From contig CANIAV010000001.1 in the NCBI GenBank assembly GCA_947465365.1, forward strand, positions 1 through 19,290: a stretch of DNA of 19,290 bases, given 5' to 3'. The translations under genes were made by a program, and so were the position numbers. A model generated the notes under the pieces. That model was not told the DNA's origin, made no database searches, and worked only from the letters and a program-made list of their open reading frames with translations. This document shows, one piece after another, positions 1 through 6,469 of the stretch; the stretch's first letter is position 1, and each line of letters begins with the position of its first letter. The stretch comes from Actinomycetota bacterium (lineage in GTDB: Bacteria; Actinomycetota; Actinomycetes; Nanopelagicales; Nanopelagicaceae).

Positions 1-431
1 AAACCGGTCATTGAGCCGATAATTAAGGACATTACTATTAAGAATGGCAGTGGTGCCCGCCTATGTTCATCCAATTTTGGGGGACGTAACATCGAGACTC
101 CAGCTAATAATAAAATTCCAGCAAAGCCAGTTGTGATAATTGAATCTGGAATTTGGTCAACGATTGATGAGAAACCTAAATTTGTGATTGATCCTATTGC
201 CCAGATTACAAAGGCATCACGATAGAGAATTTGCTTATTGCGGGCTTTGGGAATTAAGCCTGATAATGCGGCGAGAAAGACCACCGCTAGAGCTGCAGTT
301 GTCGCAGGTTTTGGATCAAAACCAAATATATACATCAGGATTGGCACGGATAACATCGCACCACCGGCGCCAACAAAGCCAAGTACGGCGCCTATAAATC
401 CGCCGGCGATTAGCGCAACTGCTATATCCAT
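1..431 (-). CDS. TauE/SafE-family membrane permease, N-terminal part (runs off left edge)
   Basis: Translating the minus strand from the ATG at 431 gives 143 residues with no stop up to the window edge, so the C-terminal part (about 100 residues for a usual 250-residue member) is missing. Residues 19-32 carry the glycine-rich stretch followed by a proline (GFVGAGGAMLSVPI) typical of the first helix of TauE/SafE (DUF81) proteins. Hydrophobic segments lie near residues 4-36, 44-61, 72-88, 98-114 and from 128 on. The family comprises inner-membrane permeases linked to export of sulfite, sulfoacetate and other small anions; the substrate here cannot be read from the sequence. It lies downstream of doxX on the same strand, separated by a terminator-like hairpin. 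A GAGAG about 9 nt before the ATG may be its ribosome binding site. Plus-strand reading frames over this stretch are shadows. Confidence 0.8.
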   Translation of the reverse strand, partial: MDIAVALIAGGFIGAVLGFVGAGGAMLSVPILMYIFGFDPKPATTAALAVVFLAALSGLIPKARNKQILYRDAFVIWAIGSITNLGFSSIVDQIPDSIITTGFAGILLLAGVSMLRPPKLDEHRRAPLPFLIVMSLIIGSMTG

Positions 432-449
432 TTCTTAATACTCTCACCG

Positions 450-490
450 AAAAGCGAAACGGCCCCCATTGCTGGGAGCCGTTTCGGTGA
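450..490 (-). terminator. Intrinsic terminator or attenuator between doxX and the TauE/SafE gene
   Basis: Arms 455-463 (CGAAACGGC on plus) and 478-486 (GCCGTTTCG) pair over 9 bp. After one mismatch, 4 more pairs close a small loop. On the minus strand the hairpin is followed by CTTTT, so it can end doxX transcripts. The arm at 482-490 can also pair perfectly over 9 bp with 444-452, which covers the U-run, so two exclusive folds are possible. The U-run is short, so termination may be partial. Confidence 0.6.
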
Positions 491-511
491 AGGTTTTATA
501 CCTTATGGAAT

Positions 512-940
512 TTACTTATTGAAGAATGAGATATTTCCGAGGTGTGGCCCGAAAGCATCTGCTGAAACCGCACCGCTGTAGATAAGTGCGAAGATAATTA
601 GCGCAGCTCCTGCAAGAGCTAGATCCTTATTGAAAGCGATCATTTCGTTCTGCTTTGCAGTTGCATCGGCTTCTTTCCAGTAGTTATGGAAGATAACTGC
701 GGCAAGAACCAAAGTGATTGCTAGCAATAGCGCACCTAGGTCTACCCAGAAGCCAAGTGCTACATATACGCCGCCGAGAAGGAAGAAGAGGCCGCTGGCG
801 ATTACGCCAAGCTTTGCAGCAGGAAGCTTCTTGTACTTGGCATAGCCGGTCATCATCTCAAGCTTTGCAAAGTGAGCGATTCCTGATGTGATGAAGATAA
901 AGGCGAAGAGGATTCGGCCTATTACGAGTACTGCGTTCAT
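512..940 (-). CDS. DoxX-family membrane protein
   Basis: The gene encodes 142 residues with four predicted membrane helices near residues 3-23, 44-64, 66-85 and 104-123, the usual DoxX layout and length. The N-terminal pattern (GRILFAFIFITSGIAHFAK) and the HNYWKE stretch after helix 3 fit the family. DoxX proteins are membrane-bound redox-associated proteins. Some archaeal members are part of thiosulfate:quinone oxidoreductase, and the mycobacterial member works in oxidative stress complexes. The reaction here is not known. The start at 940 is supported by an AAGGAG at 945-950, 4 nt before the ATG. It has its own minus-strand promoter with an overlapping palindrome, and a hairpin follows its stop. 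Confidence 0.85.
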   Translation of the reverse strand: MNAVLVIGRILFAFIFITSGIAHFAKLEMMTGYAKYKKLPAAKLGVIASGLFFLLGGVYVALGFWVDLGALLLAITLVLAAVIFHNYWKEADATAKQNEMIAFNKDLALAGAALIIFALIYSGAVSADAFGPHLGNISFFNK

Positions 941-986
941 GGATCTCCTTGTTGGTAACTGGTTAGCAATTGTCCTGACTCGTGTA

Positions 987-1014
987 ATTGTAGGGGAGAT
1001 AGTTGAACTTTCAA
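987..1014 (-). promoter_or_regulatory. Predicted promoter of doxX
   Basis: On the minus strand, TTGAAA (1014-1009) and TACAAT (992-987) are separated by 16 bp, a good sigma-70/SigA-like pair about 46 bp upstream of the doxX ATG. The -35 hexamer lies inside the palindrome at 997-1020. Confidence 0.6.
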
Positions 1015-1020
1015 CTATCT
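997..1020. promoter_or_regulatory. Perfect inverted repeat, likely operator for doxX
   Basis: Arms AGATAGTTGAA (997-1007) and TTCAACTATCT (1010-1020) are exact reverse complements around a 2-bp centre. The repeat covers the -35 element and most of the spacer of the doxX promoter, so a bound dimer would block RNA polymerase. The TTGAA-N2-TTCAA core resembles sites of MarR-type dimeric repressors. That assignment is inference, since no regulator gene is in the window. Confidence 0.6.
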
Positions 1021-1042
1021 CAGGCGTTGCGACACGCCCACC

Positions 1043-1071
1043 TTGACCCTGTCAGCGCCTTGGGCTACTTT
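1043..1071 (+). promoter_or_regulatory. Predicted promoter of the DUF6504-dnaE2-dinB operon
   Basis: TTGACC (1043-1048) and TACTTT (1066-1071) are separated by 17 bp, which is optimal spacing. Transcription would start near 1078, inside the LexA box, giving a leader of about 40 nt before the first gene. Confidence 0.6.
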
Positions 1072-1088
1072 TCGAACACTTGTTCGAA
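1071..1088. promoter_or_regulatory. LexA-binding SOS box
   Basis: TTCGAAC-ACTT-GTTCGAA is a perfect 7-bp inverted repeat with a 4-bp centre. It contains the TCGAAC-N4-GTTCGA core recognised by LexA in Mycobacterium and other Actinobacteria. It abuts the -10 hexamer and spans the predicted start site, so LexA would repress the polymerase operon until DNA damage. Confidence 0.9.
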
Positions 1089-1118
1089 TATCCACAGGAA
1101 AGCCCGAGGCGGTAGAAA

Positions 1119-1400
1119 ATGTCAGTCCCAGAGATCAACCCAACTCACGATGTGATCGCAGATGGGTCGGCTACTCCTATCGAATTTACCTTTCGCGGCA
1201 AACGCTTTCGCATCCACGCTGTTCTCTCGCGCTGGTGTGAAGCAGGTGGCTGGTGGAACCGGGTTAGCGATGGCATCTATCGCCCTGATGATGGTGCGCG
1301 CGCTTTGTGGACCGTTGAAGCAGCACCTATCGGTGCGCTAAATACCTTTCAACTCGAACGCGATGAGATCACAGGTTCCTGGATCGTAAAACAAGTATGA
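1119..1400 (+). CDS. DUF6504 family protein, first gene of the SOS operon
   Basis: This 93-residue protein matches the small DUF6504 family seen beside translesion polymerase genes in Actinobacteria (recognised from memory). It has a beta-rich pattern: an IEFTFRGKRFRIHAVLSRW segment at residues 21-39, GGWW at 43-46, and a C-terminal LERDEITGSWIV segment that pairs with the WTVEA strand. There is no signal peptide or membrane segment. The biochemical role is unknown; its position as leader gene of a LexA-controlled operon with two polymerases suggests a part in damage tolerance. The ATG at 1119 has only a weak purine-rich stretch (GAGGCGG) upstream, but no better start exists before the conserved core. 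Seven bases separate its stop from dnaE2. Confidence 0.75.
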   Translation: MSVPEINPTHDVIADGSATPIEFTFRGKRFRIHAVLSRWCEAGGWWNRVSDGIYRPDDGARALWTVEAAPIGALNTFQLERDEITGSWIVKQV

Positions 1401-1407
1401 GTTAAAG

Positions 1408-4400
1408 ATGAGTTTTATACATTTACGAACATCAAGTGCCTTCTCACTTAAATATGGCACCACTCAACCACGTGATCTTGTCGAACGAGCTGCGCAATTT
1501 GAATCACCGGCGCTCGCACTTACTGATCGCGATGGTTTATCTGGTGCGATCCGTTTTGCTAGCGCATGTCTGGAATTCGGCATCGCTCCAATTATCGGAA
1601 TCAACTTAGCTATCGATTTATTGGCTGATCCAAATCTTAAAAGCGCACCAGTTAAAGATTTACCACGCGTGACTATCTTGGCCCATGGCGATGGGGGATG
1701 GCGCGCACTGGTGCGTTTATTAAGCGGACTTAACATGAACGCCGCTGATCGCACACCAGTTTTGACTTTAGATTTCTTACAACGCTTTAGCCAATATTCA
1801 ACGCAGCTGCATTTACTGCACGGCCCAGAATCACCAGTTAGTCAAGCCCTGACATTGCACCGCAGCGATATCGCACTTGAGATATTTAATAAGACTCGCT
1901 CGCTCTTCGGCGATCACGCTATAGATTGCGTATCGCACCTAGTTGCGGGCAATGGACCTTTCTCAACTGGGCATGCTGCCAGATCTCTTATCTTCGCCCG
2001 CGATCACGATATCGATGCGGTAATTACCAATGCGGTGCGGATGCGCGATGCCGCAGATGGGCCAGTTGCCGATATTTTAGATTGCGCCCGGCAATTAGTT
2101 CCGTTGCACCAACGCCATCTAGAACGCCGTAATGCCGAAGGTTATTTAAAATCTAACGATCAGATGGTTTCACTCGCTGCTGAAATCGCACGCGCCGCCG
2201 GAGAACGCACCCCACGTGATCTCTTAAATACAACCCGCAAATGGGCCGAACGCGCACTTCTTTCGCCACAACGCGATCTTGGTTTAGGCGGCATTCACTT
2301 ACCCGAGGCCCATGTAGTCGGCGCCGATTCGGCGAATGCAATGCGCACTTTGCTACGCACGCGCTGTGAATCCGGAATCAATTGGCGCTACAACGATTCC
2401 GCCACCATCAATAAAGCGCGTGCTCGTTTAGATGATGAGCTCGCTACCGTTGCAACTCTTGGGTATGAGCCATATTTTTTAACCGTTGCAGATATCACCG
2501 ATATGGCGCGGGGTAAAAATATTCGCGTGGCAGCTCGCGGCAGCGGTGCGGGTTCCTTGATCTGTCACTTGCTCGGAATTTCTGGCGTTGATCCGATGCA
2601 ACATGGTTTATTGATGGAGCGCTTCTGTTCACCGTTGCGCCGAGCGCTTCCTGATATCGATATAGATGTGGAATCTGCCCGGCGTTTAGAAATTTATGAC
2701 CTGGTCTTTAAGAGATATGGCGATACTGATTGGCAGTCCCCGCAAGCACTTTCGCGCTGCGCAACCGTTTCGATGATCGATACCTATCGTGCGCGCAATG
2801 CGATTCGCGATGTCGGTGCAGCACTTGGCTTGCCTGCGATGGAGATAGATCTAATCGCAAAATCCCTGCCACATGTGCGCGCCCGCAATATTGAGGCGAC
2901 CCTTAAATCACTTCCTGAACTTCGCTCACTTAATTTATCCGCACCGCTTACCATGATGGCAATTTCGCTGGCCCAACGTTTGGATGGTCTGCCCCGCCAT
3001 TTAGCGATGCATCCTTGCGCTGTTGTTCTATCTGATGCCGGTCTTTTAGATCGTGCGCCAGTTCAATTTAACGCCAGCGGTTATCCGATGGTCGAATTTG
3101 ATAAAGATGGCGTAGAAGAAATTGGTTTACTCAAATTAGATATCTTGGGTGTGCGGATGCAATCGACAATTGCCCATGCGGTGCACGAGATAAAACGCGT
3201 TGCCGATATTGATCTAGATATCGATGCCGTGCCACTTGATGACACCGCAACCTATGAGTTAATCCAATCAACGCGCACCTTAGGTATCTTCCAAGTCGAA
3301 AGCCCCGGACAACGCGAACTAGTCGGCAAGTTAGCGCCGAAAACTTTTAGCGATTTAATAATTGATATCTCACTCTTTCGTCCCGGGCCCGTTAAGAGCG
3401 ACATGATCCGACCATTTCTTAACGCGCGCCATGGCTGGACAAGTGCGCAGATAATCCACCCTGACCTGTATTCGATCTTGGCGCAGACCGAAGGAGTGGT
3501 GGTCTTTCACGAACAAGTTATCTCGATTATCGCAACGATGACCGGTATCTCACTTGCTGCCGCTGATGAGAAACGGCGGGCTTTAGGCAGCAAGGAAGGC
3601 CAACAAGAAGTCTGCGATTGGTTCTTTCCTGCCGCCACCGCCCGCGGTTATGAGCTGACCACAATTACCGAAATCTGGGATGTCCTTCGCGCCTTTGCCT
3701 CCTTTGGTTTCTGTAAAGCACATGCGGCAGCTTTCGCACTTCCGACATATCAATCTGCTTATTTAAAGACGCATTACCCGGCTGCATTTATTGCAGGTGT
3801 CTTAACCCATGATCCAGGTATGTATCCCAAACGTTTGATGATCGATGAAGCTCGCCAACTTGGTGTTGGTTTAGCACCGTTAGATATTAATTATTCAGGT
3901 AGCCAATACACGGTAGAGAAAAACGAGACGGGGCAAGACAGTGTGCGGATTGCACTTACCTCAGTCTCAGGAATTAGCGATAAGGAAGTAACCTCGATAA
4001 TCGCCGGTCGTCCTTATATTGACCTCGCTGATTTCTATCGCAGATCAGGTGCATCACATCCAGTTATCGAAACTTTAATTATGACTGGGGCCTTTGACCA
4101 AGTGCATTCTTTAAATGATGGAACTATCAACCATCGCGATTTATTGCTGCACTTATCTGATTTAACTCGCTCACCAGTTGCCACAGTTGCGGGATCACAG
4201 ATGGTCTTTGGCTTTGCACCTCCTGATGTTGCGGCAAGTGGCCTGCCTGCAATGGGGCCTGCGGAAAAGGTGCGCAATGAAGTAGAACGTTTAGGTATGG
4301 ATATCACCCACCATATGCTCGAGTTCTACGCCCCATTTCTAAATGCGATTGGTGCGGTTAAATCATCGGATCTACTTTCACTGCGATCACAAAGTGAAGT

Positions 4401-4692
4401 GTTAGTTGCCGGAATTAAAGTTGCGATGCAGACCCCACCTGTACGTTCGGGGCGGCGCGTTATCTTCTTAACTCTAGATGATGGTTATGGATGTACTGAT
4501 TCGACATTTTTTAGTGGCGCCCAAGAGGGTTTTGCTTCCACTCTCTACAGTTCATCCATATTGTTAGTCCGTGGCAAAACTCGCAGAACCGGTGATCGCG
4601 GTATCTCTATCAACGCCAGTGGTGCCTGGGACCTACGCGCCGCATATGAAAAATGGTCACGCCAATTAATACAGCAAGCGATCCAGAAATGA
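1408..4692 (+). CDS. dnaE2: Error-prone DNA polymerase III alpha subunit, DnaE2/ImuC type
   Basis: The protein has 1094 residues, in the DnaE2 range and shorter than replicative DnaE1. Domains in order are PHP (about 1-280), polymerase palm and fingers (about 300-800), helix-hairpin-helix (about 800-930) and an OB fold (about 985-1070). The palm carries PDIDID with D416 and D418, and the LLKLDILG stretch carries D578, matching the three catalytic aspartates of E. coli DnaE. The GSGAGS motif and FRPGP segment are intact. QMVFG at 931-935 looks like a beta-clamp binding motif. The PHP site is degenerate: HxH is H5-L-R7, and the usual TDH is TDR (R41), so PHP exonuclease activity is unlikely. 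DnaE2 enzymes extend past lesions and cause damage-induced mutation. The gene is under a LexA box. Its start lacks a strong Shine-Dalgarno and probably depends on coupling to the gene before it. Confidence 0.88.
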   Translation: MSFIHLRTSSAFSLKYGTTQPRDLVERAAQFESPALALTDRDGLSGAIRFASACLEFGIAPIIGINLAIDLLADPNLKSAPVKDLPRVTILAHGDGGWRALVRLLSGLNMNAADRTPVLTLDFLQRFSQYSTQLHLLHGPESPVSQALTLHRSDIALEIFNKTRSLFGDHAIDCVSHLVAGNGPFSTGHAARSLIFARDHDIDAVITNAVRMRDAADGPVADILDCARQLVPLHQRHLERRNAEGYLKSNDQMVSLAAEIARAAGERTPRDLLNTTRKWAERALLSPQRDLGLGGIHLPEAHVVGADSANAMRTLLRTRCESGINWRYNDSATINKARARLDDELATVATLGYEPYFLTVADITDMARGKNIRVAARGSGAGSLICHLLGISGVDPMQHGLLMERFCSPLRRALPDIDIDVESARRLEIYDLVFKRYGDTDWQSPQALSRCATVSMIDTYRARNAIRDVGAALGLPAMEIDLIAKSLPHVRARNIEATLKSLPELRSLNLSAPLTMMAISLAQRLDGLPRHLAMHPCAVVLSDAGLLDRAPVQFNASGYPMVEFDKDGVEEIGLLKLDILGVRMQSTIAHAVHEIKRVADIDLDIDAVPLDDTATYELIQSTRTLGIFQVESPGQRELVGKLAPKTFSDLIIDISLFRPGPVKSDMIRPFLNARHGWTSAQIIHPDLYSILAQTEGVVVFHEQVISIIATMTGISLAAADEKRRALGSKEGQQEVCDWFFPAATARGYELTTITEIWDVLRAFASFGFCKAHAAAFALPTYQSAYLKTHYPAAFIAGVLTHDPGMYPKRLMIDEARQLGVGLAPLDINYSGSQYTVEKNETGQDSVRIALTSVSGISDKEVTSIIAGRPYIDLADFYRRSGASHPVIETLIMTGAFDQVHSLNDGTINHRDLLLHLSDLTRSPVATVAGSQMVFGFAPPDVAASGLPAMGPAEKVRNEVERLGMDITHHMLEFYAPFLNAIGAVKSSDLLSLRSQSEVLVAGIKVAMQTPPVRSGRRVIFLTLDDGYGCTDSTFFSGAQEGFASTLYSSSILLVRGKTRRTGDRGISINASGAWDLRAAYEKWSRQLIQQAIQK

Positions 4693-5873
4693 CGCAGGCC
4701 ACGATTTTGCATGTAGATATGGATGCCTTCTATGCCTCAGTTGCTGAACTCGATCATCCAGAACTACGTGGCAAGGCAGTTGTTGTTGGTGCAGGCGCGC
4801 GCGGAGTTGTCTTATCTGCCAACTATGCGGCACGTAAATTTGGAATTCGCGCTGCCATGCCCGTTGGCCGCGCACAACGTATGGCGCCACAAGCGATCTT
4901 TATCGCACCCGATCACCATCGTTACTCTGAAATATCAGAACGCGTCATGCAAATCTTTGCTGCATATACACCGCTAGTTGAACCGATTTCACTCGATGAA
5001 GCATTTCTTGATGTAACAGGTGCGCGCAAACTACTTGGCACAGGTCGCGAGATCGCGACTGCTATCCGCGCCCGCGTTGAGAAAGAGGAAGGCATTACTT
5101 GTTCGGTGGGAATTGCGCCCTCCAAATTTATCGCCAAGTTAGCCTCACAACACTGCAAACCAAATGGCATGCTCGAGATAACCGCTGATCGCATCCTTAC
5201 CTTCTTGCATCCGCTTCCGGTTGGTGCAATCTGGGGGGTCGGTCTTAAGACAGCAGAACAGCTTGAAAGACTGGGTTTACATACCGTTGCCGATATCGCA
5301 AATACTCCACGCGCTACTTTAATTCGCGCACTCGGAGACGCTGCTGGTGCCTCTCTTTATGAACTTGCCTGGGGGCGCGACTATCGCGATGTGACACCTG
5401 AGGAACCAGATAAAAGTATTTCATCGGCTGAAACTTTTCCCAGTGATCTAGATGATCCAACTGAAATCTTGCAAGAGTTCCTGCGGATGACGGAAAGATC
5501 AACGGCGCGTTTGCGTGAGAAAGGTTTATTTGCCAAGACGATTTCAATCAAGGTGCGCTTTGCAGATTTCTCAACTATCAATCGCTCTAAGACTTTGCCG
5601 CTGCCAATTGACAGTACCCACGAAGTTTATGAAGTTGTTAAATCACTTTATCTAGCGTTAAAGATAGAACGAGCACGTCTGCGTTTAGTCGGAGTCTCAC
5701 TTGAGAATTTGCAGGAAGATTCACCTGAACAACTCGTCCTGGGAGCGCGTGAAAAGGGTTGGCGCGATGCTGAAAGTGCGATTGATCAGGCCAAAGCGCG
5801 CTTTGGACGGGGCAGCGTTCGCCCGGGGCGTTTGATCAAACCAGGGGATGAGCCAGAACATCACGGGGATTAA
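4689..5873 (+). CDS. dinB: DNA polymerase IV (Y-family translesion polymerase)
   Basis: From the ATG at 4689 the protein has 394 residues. This start overlaps the dnaE2 stop as ATGA and gives the usual N-terminus leading into HVDMDAFYASV; an earlier in-frame ATG at 4653 would add 12 non-conserved residues. Metal ligands D10, D103 and E104 (SLDEAFLDVT) are all present, and Y15 sits at the steric gate position that excludes ribonucleotides. The palm motif SVGIAPSKFIAKLAS and a helix-hairpin-helix (GAIWGVGLKTAEQL) follow, then the little-finger domain. QLVLG at 348-352 may bind the beta clamp. The enzyme should bypass lesions and is predicted to be LexA-controlled through the shared operon. It is a catalytically competent polymerase, not an ImuB-type inactive one. 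Confidence 0.93.
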   Translation: MTQATILHVDMDAFYASVAELDHPELRGKAVVVGAGARGVVLSANYAARKFGIRAAMPVGRAQRMAPQAIFIAPDHHRYSEISERVMQIFAAYTPLVEPISLDEAFLDVTGARKLLGTGREIATAIRARVEKEEGITCSVGIAPSKFIAKLASQHCKPNGMLEITADRILTFLHPLPVGAIWGVGLKTAEQLERLGLHTVADIANTPRATLIRALGDAAGASLYELAWGRDYRDVTPEEPDKSISSAETFPSDLDDPTEILQEFLRMTERSTARLREKGLFAKTISIKVRFADFSTINRSKTLPLPIDSTHEVYEVVKSLYLALKIERARLRLVGVSLENLQEDSPEQLVLGAREKGWRDAESAIDQAKARFGRGSVRPGRLIKPGDEPEHHGD

Positions 5874-5916
5874 CTATCAACTAGCCCAGAAGGCAAAGTT
5901 GTTCTATTGTGGGGAT

Positions 5917-6285
5917 ATGGCTCTATCTGATCGCGAACAACGCCTATTAGCTGAGATGGAAGAGGCGCTCTCTGCCGATGATCCACGTCTGGTCTCGACT
6001 TTAAACGGCACATCTACTCGCTTTAGCGCCTCAATCGGTATCGCCATCGCCGCAATTCTGGGTGGCTTCTCAATTCTCTTTGCCGGACTTATCGCTCAGC
6101 TGACCTTGGTTGGAGTAGGTGGCTTTCTCGTCGCCCTCGTAGGCGTAATCCTGCTTATCAATGGCCTGACCAAGCGCACATCAAAGTTTGGCCAGGGTGG
6201 CTCGCCAAAGCGCGCTCGCCGCTCATTTACCCAAGGCTTTACCAAAGGGATGGAAGATCGCTGGGATCAGCGCAATAACGGCTAA
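5917..6285 (+). CDS. DUF3040 small membrane protein
   Basis: The protein has 122 residues from the ATG at 5917, giving the DUF3040 N-terminus (MALSDREQRLLAEMEEAL, then the DDPR stretch). Two membrane helices lie near residues 37-60 and 62-84, followed by a basic, arginine- and lysine-rich C-terminal tail. Its function is unknown. This family often lies between dinB and mraZ in Actinobacteria (from memory). A longer in-frame reading begins at 5848 inside dinB but adds residues unlike the family. A TATTGT 6 bp before the ATG could be a -10 element of a leaderless transcript; otherwise the gene is the tail of the SOS operon, 43 bases after dinB. A strong terminator follows. Confidence 0.83.
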   Translation: MALSDREQRLLAEMEEALSADDPRLVSTLNGTSTRFSASIGIAIAAILGGFSILFAGLIAQLTLVGVGGFLVALVGVILLINGLTKRTSKFGQGGSPKRARRSFTQGFTKGMEDRWDQRNNG

Positions 6286-6303
6286 ATCCAGTTAAACCAT
6301 CTT

Positions 6304-6331
6304 GCCCTCGCCGTTGGCGGGGGCTTTTTTT
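6304..6331 (+). terminator. Intrinsic terminator ending the dnaE2-dinB-DUF3040 unit
   Basis: Arms GCCCTCGCC (6304-6312) and GGCGGGGGC (6316-6324) form a 9-bp stem with one G-U pair and a GTT loop, followed directly by seven T. It isolates the SOS operon from the dcw cluster. Confidence 0.9.
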
Positions 6332-6340
6332 ATACCCAAA

Positions 6341-6420
6341 TTAGGTGGGGAGGACTGGGGTGCAGGCGGGAGATTAGTGGCGAAAGGTGGTTGAAAAAGG
6401 AGGAAAGTGGAGTAAAGTGG
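6341..6420 (+). repeat. Array of eight phased 10-bp MraZ-box-like repeats
   Basis: Eight consecutive 10-bp units each end in a G-rich pentamer: TGGGG / TGGGG / GCGGG / AGTGG / GGTGG / AAAGG / AGTGG / AGTGG. The 5-bp gaps between pentamers match the spacing of E. coli MraZ boxes (TGGGN repeated with 5-nt spacers), and the last two units contain AAAGTGG, as in mollicute MraZ boxes. The array lies just upstream of mraZ and overlaps the predicted promoter, so autoregulation by the MraZ ring is likely. The match is read by eye; binding is inferred. Confidence 0.75.
6391..6418 (+). promoter_or_regulatory. Predicted mraZ/dcw promoter inside the repeat array
   Basis: TTGAAA (6391-6396) and TAAAGT (6413-6418) are separated by 16 bp. 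Transcription would start near 6425, 45 nt before the mraZ ATG. Both hexamers lie within the last three MraZ-box-like units, so MraZ binding would occlude polymerase. Confidence 0.5.
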
Positions 6421-6469
6421 GGGATTAAGCGGGTTTTCCGCCTTGGCACCTGGGGAAGGGGGCCGCAAA

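Noticed and set aside
188..438. Two plus-strand reading frames at the left edge
   Set aside because: They are antisense to a clear TauE/SafE coding region and show no family pattern or ribosome binding site.
1023..1038. GGCGT/ACGCC inverted repeat upstream of the SOS promoter
   Set aside because: The arms are only 5 bp, and there is no T-run or promoter overlap to give it a role.
4653..4688. Upstream ATG start for dinB
   Set aside because: It lies inside dnaE2 and adds 12 non-conserved residues; ATG 4689 gives the ATGA overlap and the normal DinB N-terminus.
6346..6370. Possible G-quadruplex in the G-rich stretch before mraZ
   Set aside because: Only three G-runs of three or more fall close together, and the strict 10-bp phasing through all eight units fits MraZ boxes better.
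6443..6469. Upstream TTG start for mraZ
   Set aside because: It adds nine residues not found in MraZ and covers the purine-rich ribosome binding site.
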